Source of the DNA: Lepiota brunneoincarnata
Lineage: Eukaryota > Basidiomycota > Agaricomycetes > Agaricales > Agaricaceae
NCBI GenBank assembly: GCA_023014365.1
Contig: JAEBUN010000001.1
Location: 806,001-870,000 of the forward strand
Direction: 5' to 3'
DNA: 64,000 bases
The notes beneath the pieces were generated by a model. That model was not told the DNA's origin and ran no database searches. It was given only the letters and a program-made list of their open reading frames with translations. Both the position numbers and the translations under genes were made by a program. Shown in pieces: positions 1 through 12,748 of the stretch. Position 1 is the first letter of the stretch, and each line of letters begins with the position of its first letter.

Positions 1-3000
1 GGCCCCCCAAATGCACGGTACGTCAATCCGCTGCTGTGTTTCAGAGGCGGTGTTATTTATCGACACGCTTTAGCCCCTCCTGTGGATGTACATAGCAGGA
101 AGCTTTGCTTAGGGTTAAGCACACGATGACTTCTGTCTGGGGACTTGGCTGTTCGGCATTTGGTATTTGATATGGCTGTTCACTACAGCTTTCGAGTCTC
201 GTTTCCTTGATGTAGAATCATTAAGTTGTAATTAATTGGTCGCACAAAAGGCATTCATTCCCGGCGGAACACGGTGTGCTAGGCTGGGAGAAGACTGTTG
301 CAAGCGCCTATGGATTCTTCTTTTTGATCCCTCACAGATAAAGAAGTCGCTCCTTGTGAGAGTAAATTAGGTGGGGGGTGTGATATTACTGGATCACCAT
401 GGAGGAGTAACATTTCCAATGTAGAGGGTTTGAAAATTGTACCACGAGGTGGCACTGAACAAAGGGACTGGGGTGTCACACCTAACTCGATCCCAAGTCT
501 ATGTTCTGCAACGAATAAGGGGTGCAATTAGCGATTAAGAGGAAGTAGAATTCTTAGGTTACCAAAGCCTTGCACGAGGTAGGCGTATCGAGACATCCCC
601 TTTGAGCCAAATTGCTTCTTTCTTCCTCTTCTGTTTTCTTCCTCTCTCCCTCCACCGTTTGGGACCCTTGTAGATCATTTCACTACTTTTGGGGTTGCGC
701 TGATTGGAGTTCTGCGTTGATAAGGGTGCCCAACGACACAGAGGTCCTTGGAAGAGGATTTTGACAGATAAGTGTGATTTTCCTGAGTTGATCAACGTCA
801 CCATCACCGTCACCTGGTCGTCGTGAATTGTACTCGGGGGTCCGAGGAATCATATTCGTTGTTGGTAGCTGTTTTCTCGTTATTCGGGTTGATAGAATGG
901 AACCACTCGTCGTCGTCCCGATCGAGGTTATTGTGGGAACTTTCAATCTCCGGCGGAGCAGAATCCCGAACCTCCGAGGCTGCTCACGACTCATCGATCG
1001 GATGATGGCTAAATATATTCCGACCTTTGCGGTTTGGACAAAGAACGCTGGCCACCCACCCCCCACCCCCCCCATCCTTGTGGTACGTATGCTGTATCGC
1101 GACGGACGTTGGTTTGTGAAATGTGGAAAGTCTCTCAGTAGCCTTTCGGCTCTGGCAGGGAGATGCCTCACCCAGCGCTCGTTTTTATATTAATGAAAAG
1201 TGTCAGGTTGAAGGCCTGGTCTTAGGGTGAGTCTTTACGAGAAAAAGGGTTTGATCAGCTGTGGATTTGAGCTTCGTCGTAGTTTCAGCGTCATGAGCAT
1301 GTGTAAGTATCATCGTGAAGGAAATAAAATATTATTTATTTGGGATTTTCATTCCTCCGGGTTGGATGGAGCCGCGTAAGGGTTGGTTTAGAAATAGTAT
1401 CATTGATAAGATCATCATTTATCACAGGTGCATCGCAAACACTGTTATCATTTCATCGCTGAGTGATCATCCTATACGGACGAACGTGGGCTACCCGGCA
1501 TGTTTGCATCATTAGAGATGCCCGAGGTTTTGCTTGATTGCTCTCGCCTGATATCGGACTGCCTTTACTTGCGCCATTCAGGATTGGACCCGATCCATTT
1601 CGAAGCATAAATGCCGTTGGAAGGCAGGTATCCAAACGCCAGGACCGATAAATAAAAAAAAAAAGACAACAATCTCTGTTGTACCCTATCACCGTAATCT
1701 ACGCTCAAATGAAACTCCGGACGAGAGTTCCGATATGGCACGCTATCCTACCCCACGTGTTCTAGATCACTGAGGGTGAAATTTCGAGTGAGAGAATTTT
1801 TTTTTTTCAAATGACGAATTTTCGGATTGCCGGTGTCTAGTAGGAGATCAAGAACAAGCTTGAGAGATGCAGGGACCTAAAATCATCTAACCGAGCGCGT
1901 TGATCTGAGGTAGGCATTGTGTGGGATAAGATACTCTGGACCGGGTAGAGGTCTCGGAAGACAAAAACGCCAGCAAGGCTCAACTGCCAGTGTGCATACT
2001 GCACTGAAGAGGTGAGACCTGGTCAGCATAATAAGCTCACAGGGGTTGATACTAATGAAGTACGGCAATAATTCTCGTTGAATGAAACAAAGGTCATGGT
2101 TACCGCACCAAGCGGGGGTTTATATCTAAACCTACTTTAAGCGACGTTCTAAATGATGTTTATCTTTAGCGAGAGGCTATTCTTATGACGACCCGCTGCG
2201 ATCAAGTGTGTGCTTTGCTCGACAAGATCGGGAATAGAACTTGCCTGTCTGAGGGATTTTGGACTGTTGGGCTAATTTCTCTCTCTCTCTTGAGTGACGA
2301 AGAAGATGGTTTGTAAATGGAATGGGGATGGGATGATGCCTCGCTGATGAGTTGTCCTGTCGTACTCTGGACCGGACGAGGTATTTTGTGCTGTGATAAG
2401 GGTCCTGATGTTCATTCTTGACCGAACTAGACGCACTTCTCGATCAGCTCTACCCTTTCCTTTCCTTCTCTAACATGCTCATGATGAGCTATGATGAAAT
2501 GGCGAGATCATCAGCTTCGCTGACACACCGGACATATTCACCAAGCGCTGATTGCATGCGCAAACTGCCAGACCACCACCAGAGCCAGAGAAATGAATCC
2601 CTCAATAGCTACCGTGAGGCATAAATGTCATGTGAGAAGAATGATGACGGGTAAAAACAAGCATTAAGCTGCACTGGGCAAGTAACCTGCTGGACGAGCG
2701 CTCGTCTGGAATTCTATTGGGCGGAGCCAAGATCTCAGTAGTTCCTCGGGCCCCTGAGGCGTTGTCTTGGGGTTACCGCACAGGGGGGGGGAGTTGCGCA
2801 AAAATGGATGTTTGGAAAAAGGGGAAAAGAGCACAGCCAGTTTGGCACGTTTCAAGTACTTCTTTCGTACACAGGATCGGGGGGGGGGGGTGGGCTAGGC
2901 GGACGGATTGAGTTTGGGCCGGTCTAGATGAATGGTCAGTCTCGGTGTTTGTGTTCATGATTGAGACCCTGCGGCTTTGCAGGTGCTCGTGTCAACTGAG

Positions 3001-3752
3001 GTTAGGTTACGCAGGGTTTCGTGTGAGATTGCATGGGCAGGGTTGACGGTGGAGGTTGAAGGGACACGGATCTTGAGGTAATGCTGTAGATAAAAAAACT
3101 ATGGGGGCCAAGAGGTAACATGATTGACTGGCAGACTCAATGAAGCGGAGAGAGGATGAGGTCGCTGCCAAGGGGTAGATGTGTCTTAGCGCCGGCGCCC
3201 CAGCCGTAAGCGACTTGGTACCAACGGGCAAGGGGGGGGAAATCGATGTCATATTTGTGTTGAATGTTGGAGCCAATATAAAAAGTGTGGGAACACGTCC
3301 TGATCGGTGTGATTGGGAGAGAAGATAAGAAGGTCATTGTGCGAGCATCTGACGTTGTCACAGATTCTGCTGCAGGGAAATCGTCGAGATCAACGAGCGA
3401 GTTTTCGATGGTGGAGGAAACCAAGGTGTTGGGGGAGGCCACGGGTTTGCCCATGGGCTGCTGCCATGTTGTCTTGTGTTTACGAGAGAGGACCAGATAG
3501 ATCTGAACGGTACCTGTTTCTGATGAGAGCCCTGAAGACATGAGCCCTTGATGCTTTTTGCTGGTTGCAGCAGTGGGGTTCTCGATGGGCGAGAAGCCTA
3601 CAATTCTTGACGCAAATGGTGACTGTACCGAGTGGAAAGGGCTGGGCAAAGGATATCCCGTGGAGGGTGGGGCTGAGCTTGGCTGGTCTTGGGCCGGGAA
3701 TTGTGTAGGAACACGTGCCCAGGGCGTATTATTAATCTTCGGCAGGAACAAC
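1..3752. other. Upstream region without a recognised gene
   Basis: I see no recognisable protein family, RNA gene or repeat family here. There are short homopolymer tracts (a G run near 2880-2891, an A run near 1655-1665). A 204-codon open frame on the minus strand (3137-3751) ends close to the NHA1 promoter and could be a divergently transcribed gene, but its sequence matches no family I know and its composition is not clearly coding. Confidence 0.5.
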
Positions 3753-3760
3753 TATATAAA
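3753..3760 (+). promoter_or_regulatory. Putative TATA box of the NHA1-like gene
   Basis: TATATAAA stands about 200 bp before the inferred start codon at 3961. It is followed by a pyrimidine-rich stretch near 3810-3850, a common arrangement in fungal promoters. The link to the gene is inferred from position alone. Confidence 0.4.
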
Positions 3761-3960
3761 CATTCGGCAGCCAAGGCCATATCCGCCTCAGGCTCGACAA
3801 CTCCAAGCTTTCATTTCATCCGCCACCTTTTTTTCCTGGCGGCCCTTTGCGTCGTTATAAGACCTCGACGTCCTTGTGTTCTTGCGGAACACCGCAGGTC
3901 CTTTGTCACTGAAGTCTCCCACCTAGGGTGTTCGGTCAGCCTTATCGGCCCAACGACGTC

Positions 3961-6900
3961 ATGCAGTTCCACCCCGTGCGTTTTCTCACTCTCCTCTTCC
4001 CAACCTCATGGGTTCACACCCAACCAGTTTGAAGTGACTATTCCCCACATCATCTATGCCTGCCTCGGTGGTTTTGTCGTCTTGGTGAGCAGACATCGCT
4101 TTCCTCTGCATCACATGAAATCTTCCTAACAGACGCCCAGTTCGGCATGTTCTCACTCTTTTTGCGGGAGCGCGTGAGTGCTTATCACTTGTGGCACAGC
4201 TTTTTTCGGATCTCATCGTTTCTGGGGTGCAGTTATATATTGCTGAAGCATGCTGGGCGTTTCTTTTCGGTGTCATTATCGGTAAGCCCCTCCTCCCCCC
4301 CTAGTCCATCGGCGGCTACCCCATGAAGCGCTCCTAGGTCCTTACTGCGCCAACCTCTTCGATCCACGCTCCTGGGGCGGAGGGAGTGAAACCATAACAA
4401 ATGCAGTCACTCTCGAATTCACCCGTGTTGTCCTCGCCATCGGCGTTTTTGCCATTGGAGTCGAGTTACCCAAGGCTTACATGGCTCGTCACTGGAAGAG
4501 CCTCTTCTTCCTGCTGTTTCCAGTCATGACCTGGGTACGCCTTCCTTTACTTTTTCCTTCACCCCTTCCACCACTCATCAATCGTGGTACCCCCTAGGGC
4601 TGGTTCGTCTCCGCTGGTTTGATATATGCCTTCATCCCGGGTCTCAGTTTCCTCTCGAGTCTAGCCGTCGCTGCGTGCTTGACTCCGACAGATCCAATCT
4701 TGGCTGCCGCTGTTGTCGGTGGAAAATGGGCTGACAAACACGTGCCCGCCCATATACGACACCTTCTGGCGGCGGAAAGCGGGTGTAACGATGGGGCTGC
4801 CTACCCCTTCCTATTCATTTCCCTTTACTTGATACTCGACAAGAACACCGGGCACGCTATACGCGATTGGTTCTTGCTTCTCTGGATTTGTGAGCTCCCC
4901 TTCCACTATCCCTTAATTATACATCATTTGTTGACGAGTCATAGATCAGGTTGTCTTGGGCATCGTAATTGGCGGTCTCTTGGGTTTCTCCTTTCGTCAC
5001 CTTATGAAATTCTGTCAACGGCGTGACCTCATCGACAGACACTCATATGTCGCCCAATATGTGTCCTTGGCGATGTTAACAATCGGAGTATGTTCCTTGC
5101 TTGGATCAGATGACCTCTTGGCCGCCTTTTCCTGTGGGACGGCTTTCGCTTGGGACGGCTTTTTTAATCGACAGACCGAGGAATCGGTTTTCAGTTCAGT
5201 TATTGACTTGCTGTTCAACGTAGCGGCGTTCGTGTTCGTCGGAGCCTGGATGCCGTTTGACAAGTTCCAGGACGCACATCTTACATTGAGCGTCTGGAGG
5301 TTGATCGTCATCGCCATTCTGATCCTCATCCTCAGACGGCTCCCGGTCATGATTGCTCTGTATAAATTTATCCCTGACATTAAGACATTTCGGGAATCAC
5401 TCTTCACTGGCCATTTCGGCCCTATCGGGATTGGTGGGTGTTAAAAGTTCGTTTGCATCTATTGGCGCTGGATCTCAAAACATTTTTCATTGCATTCATT
5501 AGGCGCGGTCTTCATTTCTACTCTCGCAAGCGAAGTGCTGCATACAGGTCATGATGCCGAAGGGGTTACCGTTGATCCTCAAACCGAGCTCTTGCGAGAG
5601 TCTATCCAACCTATTGTTGCTTTCATGGTCCTCTGCTCTATCACTATCCACGGATTGTCCATCCCCTCATTCTCCCTTGGCCGTCGAGTGCATTCCGTTT
5701 CACGTACTTGGTCTAGAAGAGATACCTCGGAGGCAGGTCCAGATTGGACTAACCAAATCCGGCGGGTGACCCGTCCGGACGAGGTCGTAATCAATAGGGA
5801 CAAGGCCGATATGATGGAAAAAGGGGAGCTTGGCCCTGTTCCTGTTATCGTAACGGAGGAGGAGGAGGAGGAACAAACGACGCGCGAGTCAAGCCGGACT
5901 GATATCATTCATCGCGAGGAGGTTGAGGAGCGGCGGACGCAGGAGAGGGAGGCTCGCCAGTCGGAACGACGGGATACGGATGAAGGTAGTGCGGAGACCA
6001 AGGTGAATACTGCCTCTGGCGAGCACCCGGATAGAGAAAGGGATTACCGGGAGCAGTCCCCAGCCCGATGGGGAGGGGGATTATGTTGAGTGGGTTGAAC
6101 CGCATCATCGGATCATCGAGCGAAGGCAGGGTCCTGGGTCAGAAGTACGTTTTGTCTTTTTTTTTTATTTTATTTTCAAACAAGGCATTTATAATGCTAT
6201 CCTAGGTTGACGTCGAGGTCACGAACGAAGGCAGTGAAGAGATGAATGCTTCAACCCCAAAACCGCCCATCAGGCACCCATTTTCCGGGACGAAGGCTGG
6301 AAGCAAGCAACTCGCGGACGAAAGGAAGAAATGGAAGGAGACCATCGGCCTCTGCGCAGAAAGACTTTGAGAAGCTCGAACGAACAGCGAAGAGCGTGGA
6401 AGAGAGATTGAAGGAGAGAATTCTACCGATTAGCCGGTCGAGTGCTCCAAGTACCATGGTATCCCTTCCATCATCACCAACAACTTTAGACGCTGTAGCC
6501 CGCGAGAGCGGTGACGAGGAGGAGGAGGAGGAGGAAGGGTGGGCATCTGAAACTAGTAACAGCGGTCAACCTATCGTTGGATCGAGCATGAAGATAGGCT
6601 CGTCAACGTCCACGAAGGCGGAAGGGAAGAAGAGGTTGAGAGTATTGGGAGTTGGTAGGAAAACCCGTCACCGCGTTTCAGCTCAGGCGGGGAGTCACCA
6701 CGGGGCATTTGACCCAGCAAATGAGAGCATCCGATGAGAGCGAAGAGGAGACGAGAGGGCGTAGCGGTGTAGTGGCTGGGCCGAGTCGAGACAATGTGGA
6801 GGCGGCTGCTCCGCATAGGGGATTGGATTCAGGGAGACCGAAGACGGCGGAGTCGGTGAGGAATCATCGGCTAGAAAGTATTAGGGCGCAGGCGCATCGA

Positions 6901-7131
6901 CCACCTACGAGGGATGTTTCACCGTCGCGGAGCGTGCGGTTCGTCGATGATCCTAGTGACGTGAGTGGTGGTGGTGGTACGTTGAGCACAAGAGCGTCGA
7001 GGGTGTGGGGGGATGTCACACCGACGTCGCCTAGAACTCCGGATACCCCCAGTGGGCCTGGTCCTGGAGCAATCGAGAAGGTTGAGAGTAATGGGAGTTC
7101 TGGCGGAAGCTGGAGTGGCGCAAGGAGGTAG
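3961..7131 (+). CDS. NHA1: Na+/H+ antiporter, Nha1/Sod2 family
   Basis: Plasma-membrane alkali-cation/proton exchanger that expels Na+ and K+ for H+. Inferred exons are 3961-3975, 4028-4084, 4141-4173, 4233-4281, 4338-4534, 4598-4889, 4945-5433, 5503-6002, 6064-6144 and 6206-7131. The tiny first exon (MQFHP) joins in phase to FEVTIPHIIYACLGGFV, the usual family N-terminus. Family signatures include TPTDPILAAAVV, the ion-site stretch AESGCNDGAAYPFLF, SDDLLAAFSCGTAFAWDG and GHFGPIGIGAVF, covering about a dozen membrane helices. The long hydrophilic acidic tail carries the conserved block DYVEWVEPHHRIIERRQ in the exon at 6064-6144. The tail reads through only with two single-base frame corrections, near 6340 and 6655, so either the sequence has errors there or the tail is truncated in life. 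The membrane domain itself is intact. Confidence 0.93.
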
Positions 7132-9191
7132 CTGCTGTGTACGAAAACCGGCAGTATTGGGGGGAGGTTTCATGACTTGACGAAGCGATGCTTTGACATG
7201 ATTCTGCAGGATTTGGTCTGAAACGATCTTTGGAGATTTTCTTTTTGGGATAAAGGTGCTCGTTGGGGAGGGGGGCTTGTTCGATTAGACGAAGCAAAAG
7301 TAACAAACGAATGGTCTCCGACCAGTATTTGTAACCTGTGGCGATACCGTGCTCCGAGATGTGTGGGGCGCATATAGAGGTGGACGTGTTTTGATATCCA
7401 AATTATTGTAATACCGTATCTCCTGTGGTTTTCTTATCTTTGTCATTTTGTATCAGTAGCCTCAGTCTGCTGTGCTCTGAAATCAATGTTCTGGCTGGCT
7501 ATTATCCCACAAATGGCGGATAGATGTTATAGCCGACTGCAGCTATGGCGTCAGGGGGGGACAAGCTTTGTTGAAATCAACGTAATAAGGTCAAGAGAAA
7601 GAGAGAGAGAGAGGTACAGGCCCAGTGAAGTGGATGAAACATGCGTCTCCTCGGGACTACCCACACGACAGGAGGCCTAAGCCATGTGTTGTTGGGGATA
7701 CAGGATTGTGCATTTTGACAATGAGACTGTTCTGGGGATGGTATTGTGGCATGGGACAAGGCACAATACTTGACACTTACTCACTCGAAGTTTTTCTTAC
7801 ATGGTTAAATGCTGCCGGAGAGAGAGAATGGGCGAAGGGCGTCGATGCCAAGAAATTTTTTTCAGAGCAGGTTCGGGAGAAATTAGTTGGGAGATCCGCA
7901 GGTTCAGGATGAGGGGGTGTGTTATGATGTTGAGATTGTAGATCTTATCTTGTTGACGACCCCTTTTTGACTTATTTTTTATGGGACGCGGGCTTGGGCA
8001 CTTGGCCCTGCTGGTATGTAATGTATGTATGTTGCTCCCTTATTCCCCATTTGTTATGACACACGGATTAAGTCTTCGCCATAAGGGCAAGCAAGAGTAG
8101 GAGTTTGAAATCGGGGAGCATGAGTGTGACTGACCGGCGTGAAGGCTTGGTATCTATAGTGGATATACTTGGAGGCCGCGTGAATATGAGAGAGAGTGAG
8201 TTGATGTTAATGAGTCACTCCGGCTTGGGTCCTGCCCTCGCTCGCTTAAGATTTAGGATTATTACTATGTGTTCGGGTGAGAGCGAGAGGTTCACGAATA
8301 CACGGAACTGATGAAACGTTGTTATCCTGTCACTGAGAGAACAAAACCAAGAGTTTCTCACAAAGGGGGTAAAGGGGGAGGGGCGTGGTGTCGAGTACGA
8401 ATCAAATATAGCCAATACGAGTGGTACGATGGATGTGGGTCATTGAGTTTTTTGAACAGATTGACTTGACGGAGCTTGTCGTAAAGCTTGGTGGTGCCTT
8501 GGTAGGGGCATGTTGAGAGCTTATTTGAGTTGAGGAAGGCAGGGAACGAGAACTTTGAGGAGAAACTAGTGGTAGAGTGGGTCAGGAAACTGTCATCACG
8601 TCATGCCACCCATCCGACGCATCTGATCGATACACGGGTTTGAATTTTTTAGATGTGTTTTCCGTATGATTAATCCTGAGTGATTGCTGGGTTGACTGTT
8701 TGGTGCAGAATATTATCATCAACGGTGCAGGGAGAGGAGATAGTGCGCGGAGCAGGCATCCATCTGGTTGACAATCTGAAGGGAAGACGTGCCTGAGAAA
8801 TATTAAAGCCGGGGTAAAAACGCTCTGCGGGTGTTCGTGGGCTCAATACCTCTTATGGTAATGGGGTAGATTACGGTCAAGAAAGGAACCTGGGTTGAGC
8901 GGCCTGCTCCGAGTAGGGCTATTAAACGTTGTACTCGAGCAAGTAACGGCTTTTAACATATTGACGAACTCAATGTTACGGTTGGTGAATGACGCCCGTG
9001 ATGGTCGGATGGGATGCGTGGGAACATTTGTCATGAGAACCGGGGCGTATGGGCCCCACTGTCTACTCCGTTCTTGGGCTGGACATCCGCGCGTATCACA
9101 CTGTTACAACGACAAAACGCCAGATACGCACATTATTTAAAAGAACCGTCATGGGACCAGGTAGCAATCATATCTTCAACCCTGGGGCAGC
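7132..9191. other. Intergenic region between NHA1 and the NRPS-like gene
   Basis: No gene was recognised. The stretch holds a short GA microsatellite near 7597-7613 and a T-rich segment near 7855-7985, but no conserved protein on either strand. The last 100 bp form the presumed promoter of the NRPS-like gene, with an AT-rich TTTAAA near 9135. Confidence 0.5.
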
Positions 9192-12100
9192 ATGTCTCCC
9201 GTTCTCGCTGGCAGCACCTTCATTAGACCCCACGTCAACCTTGGCTACGGCAATGACCGCCCAGACGGTGTAAACACCCTCCCAGAGCTCGTCGAATTCG
9301 CTGCGAAACATAATCCAGATCATATTTTCGGTCAGCAGATCCGTTCCAACGATGCATCCAACCCCTGCATCATCACCTTCTCTCAACTTGCTTCTGCTGT
9401 CGAACGCGCCGCGGCATGGCTTGTTGGCAGCGGTGCTACAAAGGGCCGTACAGAGCGAGAAGTCAAGGTCCCGCCCGTCGCCATTCTTCTCGGGAGTGAT
9501 ATCACCATTTTCCTTTATATGTGCGCGTTGCTTAGGATTGGTACTCCCTGTGAGTCCTAACATTCGATTCGGTGAATGTTCGGATTCCTCAACCATGACG
9601 CACATTCCATCTTCTTGACAGGTCCTTATTTTGTCTGCTACGCTTGACCCCTGTCGCCATTGCTCACTTGTTGAAGAAGACCAATCCCACCGCTGTCCTC
9701 ACCTCTAATCAGGTGTCTCGTGCCACCAAGGAGACACTCGCTCTTTTCGAGGCTGAGAAGCCCGAAGGATTCGAAGTTCCCCAGTTCTTTGATGCGCTTG
9801 GTTACGAAGACTTCCTGAAGCCCTACAGGAACCCTTGCCGAGTACCCTATCCCACCAAAATACCCTATTTTCGCTTACGAGGACCTTGATGCCGTTGTTC
9901 TTCACTCTTCGGGTACCACCGGTCTCCCTAAACCCATCTATCATGCACAAACATATCCTCTCATTTACGCTGCATGTCACCGTTTCCCAGAGCAAAAAGA
10001 TCCCTTCCGCTACTCCGTCTCGACTTTGCCATTGTATCATGTGAGTAATTTTCCAAAAAGTCAACTTACGCCTTATTTCTCATTGAATTTTTTTTTTTTT
10101 TCACCCAGGGATTTGGTCTTTTGGCGCCGACCCTTTCGCTTTCTATTGGTCTCCCATTCGTGCTACCTCCAGCAACGATTATTCCTACAGGCAAGACCAC
10201 TCTTGCCATGCTCAAATCTCCGGAGCTCGCTTCATGCTTTCTGTGCCATCTATCCTTGAGGATATTTTGAGGCTTCCCGGAAAGGCTGGTTTGGAAGCTC
10301 TTCAGGAGCTCGAGGTCGTCGCCATTGGCGGTGCTGCCATGAAGGAAAATGTCGGTCACGAACTGGTCGAAAATGGTGTCAACCTTCTTAATCACTGGGG
10401 TAAGCAAATCACTTATATAGACTCGGAGACGAAACTGACTTCTGCCCTTGTTCAGGTGCCACCGAAATTGGTGCTATTGCTCCCATTGAGCACATTCCTC
10501 GCGGCTATGACTGGCACTACTTGATGCCACGTACAGATATGGGCCTCCGTTTCGTCCCCTTGGATGATGGGAGCAACACCTACCGCCTTATCGGTCGTGC
10601 TCCAGGTTGGACCCAGGACTACGTCGTTCAGGATCTTCCTAGGTTGCCAACCCTCACGCAAGCAAGCAATTCAAAATCTTGGGTCGGGCTGATGACCTCC
10701 TCGTCCTCGCCACTGGTGAGAAAGTCCGTCCTACGAACATGGAGCGGACCATCGCCGAGCATCCTGATATTAAGGATGTTCTCGCATTTGGTGAAGGTCA
10801 GGCTGCTCTTGGTCTCATTGTCGAATTGAAGGCTGCGTCTGCTTGGGATATCGGTGATCCTGATGCTATCGAAGCTTTGCGTGCCACTATCGTCCCCTTC
10901 CTTGAGAAGGGTAACTCCTTCACAGATGCCCATGGAAAGATTACAAAAGAGATGTTGATCTTTACTCGCGAAGATACTCGTCGTCTTCTCCGTACCGACA
11001 AAGGCAGTCTCAACAGGAAAGCCAACTATGCTCTTTTCGAGAAGGAGATCAAAGAGACGTATGAGCGCGCAGACCTGCTCAACGCCGTCCCCCTACCCTC
11101 TCCTTCTGCCGACGGTGGTAACGCATTGTTGATTGCTGTTCGTAATCACGTCCAAACCGCGACTCACGCTCCCACAAGTTCTCCAGAGAACGACAACCTC
11201 GATTTCTTTGAGGGTGGGATGGACAGTCTTCAAGCGACAGCGTCTTCGCCGGGCTCTCCTCAATGGCCTCAAGGTCACTGAGGGTCTCCCTGTTCCTGTC
11301 ACCGACCTCGAATCCGACTTTGTTTTTGAGAATTCTTCCGTTACCAAGCTTTACAATGCTGTCAAGGAGGTTATGCAAGGTACCTATAATTCCAACGGAG
11401 AGACCAAAGAGACCAAGAGGATTAGAGCTATGGAAGAGATGGTTGAGAAGTACCGTCAGGAGCTCACCACTTATGCCGATATCGCTGCTGAAGTTCGTGC
11501 AAAGAGGAAAGCTCATTTTGGGAATATGACAATCGCAAGGCTGTCCTGTTGACCGGGTCCACCGGTAGCTTGGGATGCTTTTTGCTCGCTCGCATTGCCA
11601 GTGATGAGACTGTCAGAAGGGTGTACTGCCTGAACCGTCCCACTCCTGGTGTTGATGTCCGCGAGAGGCAGATCAGCTTGATGAAGAAGAGGGGTGCTGA
11701 GCTCGCGAGTGAGTTCTGGGAGAAGGTTGAGATTCTCGAGGCGGAACCTAGCAAGTCCGATCTTGGTCTTGGGAGAGGCTAAATACAACGAGGTAGGAGT
11801 CGCTTCTGGTATCTGCGCCCGAAATATTTTGCTAACTCGTGAGGTATAGCTTATTGGCATCACCCATGTGATTCACAACGCCTGGCCTGTCAACTTCAAT
11901 CGTAATCTGTCCTCTTTCGAACCTCACATCAAGGCCCTATCCAACTTCTTCCGCCTCTCTATTCAGAGCTCTGGTACCCGTCCTGCAGGCTCTGAGCCCA
12001 CTCGCGTCCTCTTCGCATCATCCATTGCCGCTGTCGGTCGCTTCCCTATCCTCAATCCCGAAGGCCCCCTCGAGGTTCCCGAGGTTGCCTTGGATGCGAT

Positions 12101-12748
12101 CAATACGGCTGAATTCGGTTACCCTGAAGCCAAATGGGTATGCGAGCGCATCACTCTTGCTGCTGTCGAGCAATATGGCCAGGGTGCCGATGCACTCGTC
12201 AAGGGATCCAATGTCCGTATTGGTCAGATGACGGGACCTGAGGGTTCTGGGACTTGGAATGAGAGCGAGCACTTCCCGCTTATCGTTCACTCTAGTGCTG
12301 CGCTCAAGGTCCCTCCCTGCACTTACTGGTTCTTTGTCCTGGATCCCTGTCAACAGGGCGGGTGATGCTATTACTGAGATGCTCTTTTCCAAGGGCTTCA
12401 AGCCGTTTTATCATATGGAGAACCCATCTCGTCAGTCCTGGGAGGGTCTCATGGCGAATTTGGCGTCTATCCTTGGTGGTGGTGGTGATTCTGAAGCCTC
12501 TGCCTACCATTCCGTTCGACGAGTGGTTGGGGAAGGTCAAGGCTGCGGGCGAGGATAAGAAGAATCCGGCGTACAAGGTGCTCAACTTTTTGCAGAATGA
12601 CTTTATTCGGATGTCGAGTGGTGTTGTTATTTTGAGGACTGCGGAGACCAAGTTGGATTCGCCGGCTTTGGTGAAGAGTACTGCTTTGGATAGGAAGCAT
12701 TTGGAAGAGTATATTGCGTATTGGAGGAAGGTTGGCGCTATGCAGTGA
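9192..12748 (+). CDS. NRPS-like adenylate-forming reductase (A-T-R)
   Basis: Activates a carboxylic or amino acid as its adenylate, loads it on a carrier domain and reductively releases it as an aldehyde or alcohol. The adenylation domain (9192 to about 11080) shows the ATP-binding core VVLHSSGTTGLPKPI, NHWGATEIG after an intron at 10400-10455, and ILGRADDLLVLATGEKV. The carrier domain near 11200 has DFFEGGMDSLQ, with the phosphopantetheine serine. The thioester-reductase domain starts with LLTGSTGSLGCFLLARI (Rossmann GxxGxxG) and has a YPEAK catalytic motif near 12120. Introns at 9550-9621, about 10032-10110, 10400-10455 and 11793-11848 fit. About nine single-base indels (near 9636, 9835, 10228, 10640, 11240, 11520, 11770, 12310 and 12480) interrupt the frame without in-frame stop substitutions between them. 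This points to sequence error or very recent inactivation. Substrate unknown. Confidence 0.88.

Noticed and set aside
683..1193. Overlapping open frames of 162 (-) and 121 (+) codons
   Set aside because: They overlap on opposite strands, match no known family and lie in a gene-free stretch. Chance frames are likely.
3137..3751. 204-codon minus-strand frame beside the NHA1 promoter
   Set aside because: No recognisable domain or family, and it covers the NHA1 TATA region edge. Kept only as a possibility in the gap description.
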